DNA from: Pseudomonas huaxiensis | GTDB lineage: Bacteria; Pseudomonadota; Gammaproteobacteria; Pseudomonadales; Pseudomonadaceae | Assembly: GCF_003231275.1 (NCBI RefSeq) | Contig: NZ_QKVL01000018.1 | Location: forward strand, 60,729 to 124,728 | Length of the DNA stretch: 64,000 nt | Direction of reading: 5' to 3' | Part shown: piece by piece, positions 31,935-42,808 of the stretch | How the letters are laid out: each line of letters starts with the position of its first letter | Position numbering within the stretch: the stretch's first letter is position 1 | The notes under the pieces: model-generated | The model's database searches: none | Told to the model about the DNA's origin: nothing | Seen by the model: only the letters and a program-made list of their open reading frames with translations | Program-made: the position numbers and the translations under genes

Positions 31935-32819
31935 ATGAGTGCTTCCTTCAACCCGGCCCAGCATCAGGCCAGCACGGTTTGCCTGCCGCCGGGCAACTGG
32001 GTCAGCGTGCTGGATTGCCTGTGCGATCACTTCAAGGCAATCAGCCGGGAGCAGTGGCTCGATCGCATCGCCCGGGGGCGGGTGCTGGATGCCCAGGGCC
32101 AGCCGGTTGGCGTCGATCATCCTTATCGTCCCGGTTTGCGCATTCACTATTTTCGTGAAGTCCCCAACGAGAAGCCGATTCCGGTGCTGGAGCACATTCT
32201 CCATGCCGACGAGCACCTGGTGGTGGCTGACAAACCGCATTTCCTGCCGGTGACGCCGACTGGCGAGTATGTCGAACAGACCTTGCTCCGCCGCCTGATC
32301 CGTCGCCTCGACAACCCTCATCTGGTGCCGCTGCACCGTATCGACCGGCACACCGCCGGGCTGGTGTTGTTTTCCGCCAACCCGGACAGCCGTTCGGCCT
32401 ACCAGCAACTGTTTCCCACCCGACGTATCGACAAGCAGTACCAGGCCATCGCGCCGGCCTTGCCGAACCTGAATTTCCCTCTGGTGCACAAAAGCCGCAT
32501 GGCCAGCGGCGAGCCGTTCTTCCGCATGCAGGAAGTGCCCGGCACGAGCAACAGCGAGACCGTGGCCGAGGTGCTGGAGAAGAATGGCGAGCTTTGGCGC
32601 TATGGCTTGTCGCCTGTCACCGGCAAGACCCACCAGTTGCGAGTGCATATGGCGGCGCTCGGTGCGCCGATTTGCAACGACCCGTTCTATCCGGACGTGC
32701 TGCAGGGCGAGGACGACTACGCCAGGCCGTTGAAGCTGCTGGCGCGGAGCCTGCGTTTCGAGGACCCGCTGACGGGCGAGGTGCGCTATTTCGAGAGTCG
32801 CTTGTCGCTGGATTGGTAA
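31935..32819 (+). CDS. RluA-family pseudouridine synthase
   Basis: 294 residues. Catalytic motif LHRIDRHTAGLVLF with the nucleophilic Asp, preceded by LVVADKPHFLPVTPTG, and with the C-terminal TGKTHQLRVHMAALGAPICNDPFYP. It isomerises uridine in rRNA or tRNA; the site cannot be told from sequence. An upstream ATG at 31905 in frame is possible. A strong terminator follows. Confidence 0.9.
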   Translation: MSASFNPAQHQASTVCLPPGNWVSVLDCLCDHFKAISREQWLDRIARGRVLDAQGQPVGVDHPYRPGLRIHYFREVPNEKPIPVLEHILHADEHLVVADKPHFLPVTPTGEYVEQTLLRRLIRRLDNPHLVPLHRIDRHTAGLVLFSANPDSRSAYQQLFPTRRIDKQYQAIAPALPNLNFPLVHKSRMASGEPFFRMQEVPGTSNSETVAEVLEKNGELWRYGLSPVTGKTHQLRVHMAALGAPICNDPFYPDVLQGEDDYARPLKLLARSLRFEDPLTGEVRYFESRLSLDW

Positions 32820-32837
32820 GGCCCTGACGCCGAAATG

Positions 32838-32872
32838 AAAAAGGCCCGGGAAATCGCTTTCCCGGGCCTTTT
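32838..32872. terminator. Bidirectional terminator
   Basis: AAAAGGCCCGGGAAA / TTTCCCGGGCCTTTT with a 4-nt loop: a long perfect stem with A-run and T-run, between the convergent pseudouridine synthase gene and aer. Confidence 0.92.
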
Positions 32873-32890
32873 CGTTTCACCGTTGCGCGC

Positions 32891-34456
32891 TTAGCGGTTG
32901 AAGCGTTCCACCAGCGAGTACTGGGTGGTGGCGGTGAGGGTCAGTTCTTCGCTGAGCAGGGCCGAATGCTGGGCCTGCTCGGAAGTCTGGTCGGCCAGCG
33001 CCGCGATGGTGCTGATGTTGCGGCTGATCTCCTCGGCCACCGACGTCTGCTGCTCGGTGGCGGCGGCAATCTGGGTGGTCATGTCGGTGATATTGGCCAC
33101 CGCCTCGCTGATGCCCACCAGCGCCTGGTCCGCTTCCATGACCCGGGCCACGCCTTCTTCGGCCTGACGGTGTCCGGCTTCCATGGTTTGCACGGCGTTG
33201 GATGCGGTCTGCTGCAACTTGGCGATCAGGCTGTGGATCTGCCCGGTGGATTCGCTGGTGCGCTGTGCCAGTTGGCGGACTTCGTCGGCTACCACGGCGA
33301 AGCCACGGCCCATTTCGCCGGCGCGGGCAGCTTCGATGGCGGCGTTGAGTGCCAGCAAGTTGGTCTGGTCGGCGATGCCTTTGATGACATCCACCACGCC
33401 GCCGATTTCATCGCTGTCGCGGGCCAGTTGGGTGACGGTCTGGCCGGTTTCGCCCACGGCAGTGGACAGGCGCTGGATGGCGTCGCGGGTTTCTCCGGCA
33501 ATGCTGCGGCCACGGTCGGTCAGGCGGTTGGCGGCCTGGGTCGCGTCAGCGGTGCGCTGTACGTGGTTGGCCACTTCCTGGGTGGTCGCGGCCATTTCGT
33601 TGACGGCGGCGGCGACCTGTTCGGTCTCGACGCGCTGGCGCTCCAGGCCCGACGAGCTGTTGTGGGCCAGGGCATCGGACTGCCGGGCTTGCTCGTTGAG
33701 GTGTTCGGCGGTGTCCTGCAGGCGGGTCAGGCAGGTCTTCAGGCGCGCGTCCTGGCTGAGCATGGCCATTTCCAGGCGGGCCTGGACGCCACGGCTGTCG
33801 GTGAACATCTGGGCGATCAGCGGGTCGGACGTGGTCTGTTCGGCCAGGCGCAGCAGGCGCTTGAGGCCCCGTTGCTGCCAGCTCAGGCCCAGCAGGCCCA
33901 GCGGCACCGAAAGTGCGGCGGCGAGAGCGAAGCCCCAGGAGTGACCCAGCCAGATGCCGATCAGGAAGCCGATCTGGCTGACCATGATGAACGGCAGCCA
34001 GTCCTGTAGTACCGGCAGCCACTTGTCGCGGCGCGGGATGGCCGACTTGCCATCATTGATGCGCTTGTACAGCGCCTCGGCGCGGCGGACCTGCTCGGCG
34101 GTCGGTTTTACCCGTACCGACTCGTAACCCACGATCTGGTTGTTGTCGTAGATCGGCGTGACGTAGGCGTTTACCCAGTAGTGATCGCCGCTTTTGCAGC
34201 GGTTCTTGACGATGCCCATCCAGGGCAGGCCTTGCTTGAGGGTGGTCCACATGTGGGCAAACACCGCAGGCGGCACGTCCGGGTGGCGAACCAGGTTGTG
34301 TGGCGCGCGCATCAGTTCGTCCCGGGAGAAACCACTGATCTCGATGAAAGCTTCGTTGCAGTACGTAATGACACCCTTGGCATCGGTAGTCGAAATCAAC
34401 CGTTGTTGGGCAGGGAAAGTCCGTTCGCGCTGGGTAATCGGCTGGTTGTTACGCAT
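32891..34456 (-). CDS. aer: Aer, PAS-domain aerotaxis/energy-taxis receptor
   Basis: 521 residues. The N-terminal PAS (about 10-125: RNNQPITQRERTFPAQQRLISTTDAKGVITYCNEAFIEISGFSR) is the FAD-binding type of Aer. A membrane region (LPFIMVSQIGFLIGIWLGHSWGFALAAALSVPLGLLGL) and HAMP-like linker follow. The signalling tip is ADQTNLLALNAAIEAARAGEMGRGFAVVADEVRQLAQRT. It senses electron-transport state and signals through CheW/CheA. The start at 34456 (MRNNQPIT) follows the family; an in-frame ATG lies 6 codons upstream. An ANR-like box is 82 bp upstream. Confidence 0.95.
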   Translation of the reverse strand: MRNNQPITQRERTFPAQQRLISTTDAKGVITYCNEAFIEISGFSRDELMRAPHNLVRHPDVPPAVFAHMWTTLKQGLPWMGIVKNRCKSGDHYWVNAYVTPIYDNNQIVGYESVRVKPTAEQVRRAEALYKRINDGKSAIPRRDKWLPVLQDWLPFIMVSQIGFLIGIWLGHSWGFALAAALSVPLGLLGLSWQQRGLKRLLRLAEQTTSDPLIAQMFTDSRGVQARLEMAMLSQDARLKTCLTRLQDTAEHLNEQARQSDALAHNSSSGLERQRVETEQVAAAVNEMAATTQEVANHVQRTADATQAANRLTDRGRSIAGETRDAIQRLSTAVGETGQTVTQLARDSDEIGGVVDVIKGIADQTNLLALNAAIEAARAGEMGRGFAVVADEVRQLAQRTSESTGQIHSLIAKLQQTASNAVQTMEAGHRQAEEGVARVMEADQALVGISEAVANITDMTTQIAAATEQQTSVAEEISRNISTIAALADQTSEQAQHSALLSEELTLTATTQYSLVERFNR

Positions 34457-34531
34457 AAGCTGTTCAATCCGCAAGGCTTTCGCGTGGTATCGGCTAACGC
34501 GCGAAATTATTGAATGAATATTTGGGTTTTA

Positions 34532-34545
34532 TTGATCCCGCTCAA
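34532..34545 (-). promoter_or_regulatory. ANR/FNR box upstream of aer
   Basis: Read on the minus strand TTGAG-CGGG-ATCAA, one mismatch from TTGAT-N4-ATCAA, centred about 82 bp upstream of the aer ATG. ANR control of aer is known in P. aeruginosa. Confidence 0.6.
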
Positions 34546-34716
34546 TATTCACTTGAGGCGGGTGAGTTACGCGAAGTCGTCACGTTCATGTAATTTGCGC
34601 GCATTCTTTCATATTTTCGCAACATAAGTCAGGGTGTGACCGACGGTTCATAGTGGTGCGAGGCGTGGAGAGGTGAAAAATACGAAGTGCAATAGGCGCC
34701 GGTCAGCACGCCGGGG

Positions 34717-34766
34717 AATGGCGGCCAAGCGCTAGAAAACCTGTCGACTAGCGCCTGGTCGCCATT
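34717..34766. repeat. Short form of the composite REP palindrome
   Basis: AATGGCGGCCAAGCGCTAG and CTAGCGCCTGGTCGCCATT form 19-bp arms (two mismatches) around AAAACCTGTCGA. These are the outer segments of the long elements near 5.3 and 42 kb without the inner REP part. It sits 11 bp from the acnA stop codon and may act as its 3' hairpin. Confidence 0.8.
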
Positions 34767-34777
34767 ACCCACTCTTC

Positions 34778-37477
<2,700 letters not shown>

Positions 37478-37725
37478 TGACCAACTCCTTCTGAGTCGGT
37501 GAGCGGCCTTGCTGTCGCCGCTTCATCGGCTCTGTGACGATCCGCACGGCACGGACCTGGCTGAACAGTCAGGTTAGTCCTGTTTCATCGACCTGACCCT
37601 TTACTGGACCGGCGGGGCATGTCGCCAGTTCCGAAACTCCTTTATCATTCGCCGATTTTCACCGGGGCAGCATGTCCCCGGTCAGGGCTGGGGCGCATCG
37701 GCTGCCAGCCGTTCTGGAGTGAGTG

Positions 37726-38790
37726 ATGAATACCCTGTTCATGCATTGCCGGCCCGGTTTCGAGGGCGAGGTCTGTTCCGAGATCAGTGAACACGCCGCG
37801 CGTCTTGGCGTTGCCGGCTATGCCAAGGCCAAGCCGCAGAGCGCCTGCGCCGAGTTCATCTGCAACGACGCCGAAGGCGCCGAGCGGATGATGCGTGAGT
37901 TGCGTTTCAACCAGTTGATCTTCCCTCGCCAATGGGCGCGCGGCAGCTTTGTCGAGCTGCCGGAAACCGACCGCATCAGCGTGCTGCTGGAGCATCTGGC
38001 GGACTACCCGGTGGCAGGCAGTCTCTGGCTGGAGGTGATGGACAGCAACGACGGCAAGGAGCTTTCGACCTTCTGCCGTAAGTTCGAGGGCCCGCTGCGC
38101 AAGGCCTTGCTCAAGGCCGGACGTCTGGTCGAGGACGGCCCCGGCGCGCGGCTGTTGCTGACCTTCGTCAGCGGTCGTCGGGTGTTTCTCGGCGTGGCCG
38201 ACGCGGGCAACTCGGCGATGTGGCCGATGGGCATCCCGCGCCTTAAATTCCCCCGCGAGGCGCCAAGTCGCTCGACCCTCAAGCTGGAAGAGGCCTGGCA
38301 CCACTTCATCCCGCGCGACCAGTGGGACCAGCGTCTGTCCGATGACATGACCGGCGTTGACCTCGGTGCCGCGCCGGGCGGCTGGACCTACCAACTGGTC
38401 CGCCGCGGCATGCTGGTGACCGCCATCGACAACGGCCCGATGGCCGAAAGCCTGATGGACACCGGGCTGGTCCAGCACCTGATGGTCGACGGATTCACCT
38501 GGAAGCCCAAGCAGACCGTGGACTGGATGGTCTGCGACATCGTCGAGAAGCCGGCGCGCACCGCGTCGATGGTCGAAGAATGGCTGGGTGGCGGGCACTG
38601 CCGCGAGGCGGTGGTCAACCTGAAACTGCCGATGAAGCAGCGCTACGCCGAGGTGCGCCGCCTGCTGGACCGCCTCGAGGAAGGCTTCAAGGCGCGCAAG
38701 GTGAAGGTCTCGATCGGCTGCAAGCAGCTCTATCACGACCGCGAGGAAGTGACTTGCCACCTGCGCCGGCTCGACCTCAAGGCGCGCTGA
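37726..38790 (+). CDS. rlmM: 23S rRNA 2'-O-ribose methyltransferase RlmM (C2498)
   Basis: 354 residues. An N-terminal THUMP-like domain is followed by a Rossmann methyltransferase with VDLGAAPGGWTYQLVRRGM (SAM motif), VDWMVCDIVEKP and the K-D-K-E tetrad region. The ATG at 37726 (MNTLFMHCRPGFEGEV) follows GGAGTGAGTG; a GTG codon directly precedes it in frame. tusA follows after 27 bp, so the two are likely an operon. Confidence 0.95.
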   Translation: MNTLFMHCRPGFEGEVCSEISEHAARLGVAGYAKAKPQSACAEFICNDAEGAERMMRELRFNQLIFPRQWARGSFVELPETDRISVLLEHLADYPVAGSLWLEVMDSNDGKELSTFCRKFEGPLRKALLKAGRLVEDGPGARLLLTFVSGRRVFLGVADAGNSAMWPMGIPRLKFPREAPSRSTLKLEEAWHHFIPRDQWDQRLSDDMTGVDLGAAPGGWTYQLVRRGMLVTAIDNGPMAESLMDTGLVQHLMVDGFTWKPKQTVDWMVCDIVEKPARTASMVEEWLGGGHCREAVVNLKLPMKQRYAEVRRLLDRLEEGFKARKVKVSIGCKQLYHDREEVTCHLRRLDLKAR

Positions 38791-38817
38791 ATTCGCTTAC
38801 TGATTACGGAGTCCCGA

Positions 38818-39060
38818 ATGACCGATCTCACCCCTGATGCCGTGCTCGACGCCACCGGCCTGAATTGCCCGGAGCCGGTGATGATGCTGCACCAGCACGT
38901 GCGCGACCTCGCCGCAGGCGGCTTGCTCAAGGTCATCGCCACCGACCCCTCGACTCGCCGCGACATTCCCAAGTTCTGCGTGTTCCTGGGGCATGAACTG
39001 GTGCAGCAGCAGGAAGAGGGCGGCACCTACCTCTACTGGATCCGCAAGAAACTCGACTGA
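38818..39060 (+). CDS. tusA: TusA sulfurtransferase
   Basis: 80 residues with the CPxP-type motif LDATGLNCPEPVMMLH (Cys17 as sulfur carrier), KVIATDPSTRRDIPKFCVFLGHEL and the terminal YLYWIRKK. It relays sulfur from IscS for tRNA 2-thiouridine and molybdenum-cofactor chemistry. It lies 27 bp after rlmM. Confidence 0.95.
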   Translation: MTDLTPDAVLDATGLNCPEPVMMLHQHVRDLAAGGLLKVIATDPSTRRDIPKFCVFLGHELVQQQEEGGTYLYWIRKKLD

Positions 39061-39064
39061 GCCT

Positions 39065-40456
39065 TCAGCGTCCCGCCCGGCGAATATGCCGGCGCGTGCT
39101 GCGCGCGAGGCGGATCGACAGCATCAGCGCCGCGCAGGTCAGGCCGGCGATCAGCCCTTGCCACAAGCCGCTTGGGCCGCTGGCCGGGCCGAAGACATCG
39201 GTCAGGCCGAGCAGGTAGCCGACCGGCAGACCGATGCCCCAGTACGCGAACAGGGTCAGGATCATCGTCACTCGGGTGTCCTGGTAGCCGCGTAGCGCGC
39301 CGGCGCAGATCACCTGGATGGCGTCGGAGAACTGGTACAGCGCGGCGAACACGATGAGCATCGCGGCAATCTGGATAACCGTGGTGTCCGGGGTGTAGAT
39401 CCCCGCGATCTGCTCGCGCAGCAACAGGATCAGGCTGGCCGAGAACGCGGCGAACACCAGTGCTGTGCCCAGCCCGACCATGGCGGCGAAGCGCGCCTGG
39501 TACGGGTCGCCGGCACCCACCGCCTGTCCGACCCGCACGGTCACCGCCATCCCCAGCGAATACGGAATCATGAACAGCAGCGAACTGATGTTCAGGGCGA
39601 TCTGGTGCCCGGCCACCACGGTTGGGCCGAGGCTGCCGATCAGCAGGGCGATCGCCGCGAAGATGCTCGATTCGGCAAACACCGCGATGCCGATTGGCAG
39701 GCCGATGCCGAGCAGGCGCTTGATCACTGCCCATTGCGGGCGGTCGAGCCTGACCAGTACGCGGCTACTGGCGTAGGCCGGGGCCCAGCGGCTCCAGGCG
39801 GCCATGCTCAAGGCCATGAACCAGCCGACGATACCGGTGGCCCAGCCGCAACCGACACCGCCCAGCGCCGGCATGCCGAAGTGACCGTAGATCAGCACCC
39901 AGTTCAGCGGGATGTTCAGCAACAGCCCGCACAGACCGATGACCATGCTTGGCCGAGTGCGGCCCAGGCCATCGCTGTAGCAGCGCAGCACGTAATACAG
40001 GGCGATGCCGGGGAAACCGAAGGCGATGCCTTGCAGGTAGCCCATGCTCGGACCGATCAGTTGCGGGTCGACCTTCATCAGCCGCAGGATCGGTTCGGCG
40101 CTGAGCAGCATGGCGCTGGACAGCAGGCCCACCACCAGCGCCAGCCACAGAGCCTGGCGTACCAGCGGGCCGATTTCGCCATGCTGGCCGGCGCCGAAGC
40201 GTTGCGCCACTTTTGGCGTGGTGGCGAGGAGGATGCCGGTCATCAGCAGGTACACCGGAATCCAGATCGAGTTGCCCAGTGCTACCGCGGCCAGGTCCTC
40301 CGGGCTGACCCGGCCTGCCATCACCGCATCGACGAAGCCCATGGCGGTGGTCGCCAGTTGCGCGACGATGATCGGCGTGGCGAGGTGTAGCAGCCCGCGC
40401 GTTTCGGCGCGTATTCGGGCGGGGCGGGAGAGGGTGGTTGTAGCGGAAAGGGTCAC
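39065..40456 (-). CDS. MATE-family multidrug/Na+ (H+) efflux transporter, NorM/PmpM type
   Basis: 463 residues from GTG 40456, about 12 membrane helices. Family signatures: RGLLHLATPIIVAQLATTAMGFVDAVMAGRVSPEDLAAVALGNSIW and, in the second half, VAGHQIALNISSLLFMIPYSLGMAVTVRVGQAVGAG. It exports cationic drugs in exchange for protons or sodium. The start is uncertain: ATG 40513 adds 19 residues not typical of the family, and neither start has a clear ribosome-binding site. Convergent with tusA with 4 bp between stop codons. Confidence 0.92.
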   Translation of the reverse strand: MTLSATTTLSRPARIRAETRGLLHLATPIIVAQLATTAMGFVDAVMAGRVSPEDLAAVALGNSIWIPVYLLMTGILLATTPKVAQRFGAGQHGEIGPLVRQALWLALVVGLLSSAMLLSAEPILRLMKVDPQLIGPSMGYLQGIAFGFPGIALYYVLRCYSDGLGRTRPSMVIGLCGLLLNIPLNWVLIYGHFGMPALGGVGCGWATGIVGWFMALSMAAWSRWAPAYASSRVLVRLDRPQWAVIKRLLGIGLPIGIAVFAESSIFAAIALLIGSLGPTVVAGHQIALNISSLLFMIPYSLGMAVTVRVGQAVGAGDPYQARFAAMVGLGTALVFAAFSASLILLLREQIAGIYTPDTTVIQIAAMLIVFAALYQFSDAIQVICAGALRGYQDTRVTMILTLFAYWGIGLPVGYLLGLTDVFGPASGPSGLWQGLIAGLTCAALMLSIRLARSTRRHIRRAGR

Positions 40457-40614
40457 TAGGCGGTCGTCCGGTGGCAGTGTGCGGAAAACCGGGCAGTCTA
40501 CGCCCTGACGCATTGGTCAGGAAATGGGGGGTTGGATGTGCAGGTCGATCGCAACACCTTGTAGCCCCTTACCCACTCCCGGCCCTACACTGCGCTCCCC
40601 CACAGGAGAGCACC

Positions 40615-41760
40615 ATGCTGATAGTTGCCGACGAAAACATCCCGCTGCTCGATGCCTTCTTTGCCGGGTTTGGCGAGATCCGCCGCTATCCCGGCCGGTC
40701 CATCGACCGCGACTGCGTGCGTGATGCCGATGTGTTGCTGGTGCGCTCGGTGACCAAGGTCGACCGTGCTTTGCTGGAAGGCAGCCGGGTGCGCTTCGTC
40801 GGCACCTGCACCATCGGCACCGATCACCTGGATCTGCCGTATTTCGCCGAGGCCGGCATTCACTGGTCCAGCGCGCCGGGCTGCAACGCCCGTGGGGTGG
40901 TGGATTATGTGCTGGGCAGCCTGTTGACCCTCGCCGAGCTGGATGGTGCAGACCTGGCGTCGCGCACGTACGGTGTGGTTGGTGCCGGCGAGGTCGGCGG
41001 GCGACTGGTCGAGGTGCTGCGCGGGCTGGGTTGGAAGGTACTGGTCTGCGACCCGCCGAGGCAGGCGGCGGAGCGCGGTAATTATGTCGGTCTGGAGCAG
41101 ATTCTCGCCGAGTGCGATGTCATCAGCCTGCATACCCCGCTGACCCGCTCGGGCGAGCAGGCCACCTGGCACCTGCTCGACGCCGAACGTCTGGCGAGCC
41201 TGCGTCAGGGCGCCTGGCTGATCAACGCCAGCCGTGGTCCGGTGATCGACAACATCGCGCTGCGTGAGCTGTTGCTGGATCGCGAAGATGTGCTGGCGGT
41301 GCTGGACGTCTGGGAAGAAGAGCCACAGGTGGATTCCGAGCTGGCTGACCTTTGCGTCATCGCCACTCCGCATATCGCCGGTTACAGCCTCGACGGCAAG
41401 CAGCGCGGCACGGCGCAGATCTACCAGGCGTTCTGCGCCTGGCGTGGCGAAACGGCGCAGGTCTGGCTTGCCGATTTGCTGCCGCGCCCGTGGCTGGCGC
41501 GGCTGGAGTTGCAGAGCGACAGCGACCCGGTCTGGGCGCTGGCGACGCTGTGCCGGGCGGTCTATGACCCGCGACGCGACGATGCTGATTTCCGCCGGAG
41601 CCTGAGCGCTGATCCGGCGCAGCAGCGGGCGAACTTCGACTTGTTGCGCAAGGGCTATCCGGTGCGGCGGGAAATCGAGGGGCTGCGGGTGAGGATCGAC
41701 GGGGAGTCGGCGGCGTTGCGGCAGATTGCGTTGGCGTTGGGGTGTGTGTTGGAAAACTGA
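40615..41760 (+). CDS. pdxB: Erythronate-4-phosphate dehydrogenase
   Basis: 381 residues, D-2-hydroxyacid dehydrogenase family. It begins MLIVADENIPLLDAFFAGFGEIRRYPGR; NAD site YGVVGAGEVGGRLVEVLRGLGW; catalytic Arg/Glu/His in NASRGPVIDN, LDVWEEEP and TPHIAGYSLDGK. The C-terminal dimerisation domain is typical of PdxB. It makes 3-hydroxy-4-phospho-2-oxobutanoate for pyridoxal-phosphate synthesis. AGGAGAG lies before the ATG. Confidence 0.96.
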   Translation: MLIVADENIPLLDAFFAGFGEIRRYPGRSIDRDCVRDADVLLVRSVTKVDRALLEGSRVRFVGTCTIGTDHLDLPYFAEAGIHWSSAPGCNARGVVDYVLGSLLTLAELDGADLASRTYGVVGAGEVGGRLVEVLRGLGWKVLVCDPPRQAAERGNYVGLEQILAECDVISLHTPLTRSGEQATWHLLDAERLASLRQGAWLINASRGPVIDNIALRELLLDREDVLAVLDVWEEEPQVDSELADLCVIATPHIAGYSLDGKQRGTAQIYQAFCAWRGETAQVWLADLLPRPWLARLELQSDSDPVWALATLCRAVYDPRRDDADFRRSLSADPAQQRANFDLLRKGYPVRREIEGLRVRIDGESAALRQIALALGCVLEN

Positions 41761-42344
41761 CCGGCGCGCCCCGCAGAAGATTTTTCACTGAGTACGGGGG
41801 GGCGGTGATCTTTGGGGTTGGGCTTTGGTTTTGCGAGCTCTATTCGATGCGGCAGCCTCGCCACATCGAATGGACAAATACGCAACATAGATACTCAAAA
41901 GCCCAAAGATTATCCCCCAGAGAACGGATATCTATACATCTTGTGGTTGTATGAAGGCCGTGAAGAGCCAGTCAGGAAACCGGGTAATGGCGACCAGGCG
42001 CTAGCCGACTGGTTTTCAGCGGTCTTAAGATCGAGCGCCGCCCGCGCGGCGCATCGCGAGCAAGCTCGCTCCTACATTTTTTGCAACGCGCCATGGCCTG
42101 TGGGATTGGCGTTGCCAGCTTTGGTGCATGGCTGAAGAGTGCGGAGCGGCTGAGGCGTCAGCCTCGAAATCGAGTCGTACAAACAAGGCGGTCAACTATG
42201 GCCGGGCAGGCATAGGTACGTTGCAACCAATGTAGGAGCGAGCTTGCTCGCGATGCGCCGCGCGGGCGGCGCTCGATCTCAAGGCCGCTACCATTCAAAA
42301 AGTTGTGTAGATGCCCAGCCCCCAGGCCCCCCACAAAGAACCAA
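41761..42344. other. Intergenic region rich in REP elements
   Basis: About 580 bp without a supported gene. 41985-42290 is the second long composite palindrome. 41810-41870 resembles the end of the window (63,860-63,960) in having TTGGG-rich sequence followed by TTCGATG-type words. Confidence 0.7.
41985..42290. repeat. Composite long palindromic REP element, copy 2
   Basis: The left arm (41985-42075) runs from GTAATGGCGACCAGGCGCTA through GATCGAGCGCCGCCCGCGCG to GCTCGCTCCTACA; the right arm (42231-42290) is its inverse from TGTAGGAGCGAGCTTG. About 155 bp of spacer separates them. The same family as 5274-5533, with the inner REP GCATCGCGAGCAAGCTCGCT variant. Confidence 0.88.
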
Positions 42345-42373
42345 TAAAAAACCCGGCGCAGGCGCCGGGTTTC
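42345..42373 (-). terminator. Intrinsic terminator of the small PA1571-family gene
   Basis: AACCCGGCGC / GCGCCGGGTT with six A on the plus-strand left, i.e. a U-run on the minus strand. It starts 16 bp beyond the stop codon at 42389. Confidence 0.85.
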
Positions 42374-42388
42374 GAATGAGGTGGAGCT

Positions 42389-42562
42389 TCAGCTCTTCTT
42401 CGCCGGTGCGACCCGGCTTTTTTCCAGTTCGCTGCACGCTTGCTGGATCATCTGCTCGGTGATCGGGATCTCGCGCCCTTGGGCGTCGATGATCGAACCG
42501 TGCACCGGTACAGGTTGTGCCGAACGTTGCTGGGTATTCGCGCTGCTATGTTGCAAGCTCAT
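42389..42562 (-). CDS. PA1571-family small protein
   Basis: 57 residues, too short for most gene callers: MSLQHSSANTQQRSAQPVPV then HGSIIDAQGREIPITEQMI, QQACSELEK and a Lys-rich end. The IIDAQGREIPITEQMIQ core matches the PA1571 family as I remember it, found across Pseudomonas with unknown function. AGGAGA lies 5 nt before the ATG, and a terminator follows, which together support a real transcript. Confidence 0.8.
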   Translation of the reverse strand: MSLQHSSANTQQRSAQPVPVHGSIIDAQGREIPITEQMIQQACSELEKSRVAPAKKS

Positions 42563-42808
42563 TTCCTGTCTCCTCTTCAGGTGGCTAGCCTAGATTAAAT
42601 CCGCGTGATGACCGGTCTGTTACAACTCCATCGCCGTTCACATCATGCGAGCAATCAGTCCACCAGAAAGTTCAGTGCAGAGCCAGAGGCCCTTTAGACC
42701 GATCCGGTCTATAGCCTGCGCCCCTGCGTTGTAAACCCCCGTGCTCAATGGCGGCAATACGCCTCCCGGGTGTAGGCTGCACGGCAGATCCGACAGACGG
42801 CAGTCCTC

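Larger units (their letters stand above)
34457..34777. other. Intergenic region between aer and acnA
   Basis: 321 bp. It contains the aer promoter region with an ANR-like box (34532-34545) and, next to acnA, the short composite palindrome (34717-34766). No gene is visible. Confidence 0.6.
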
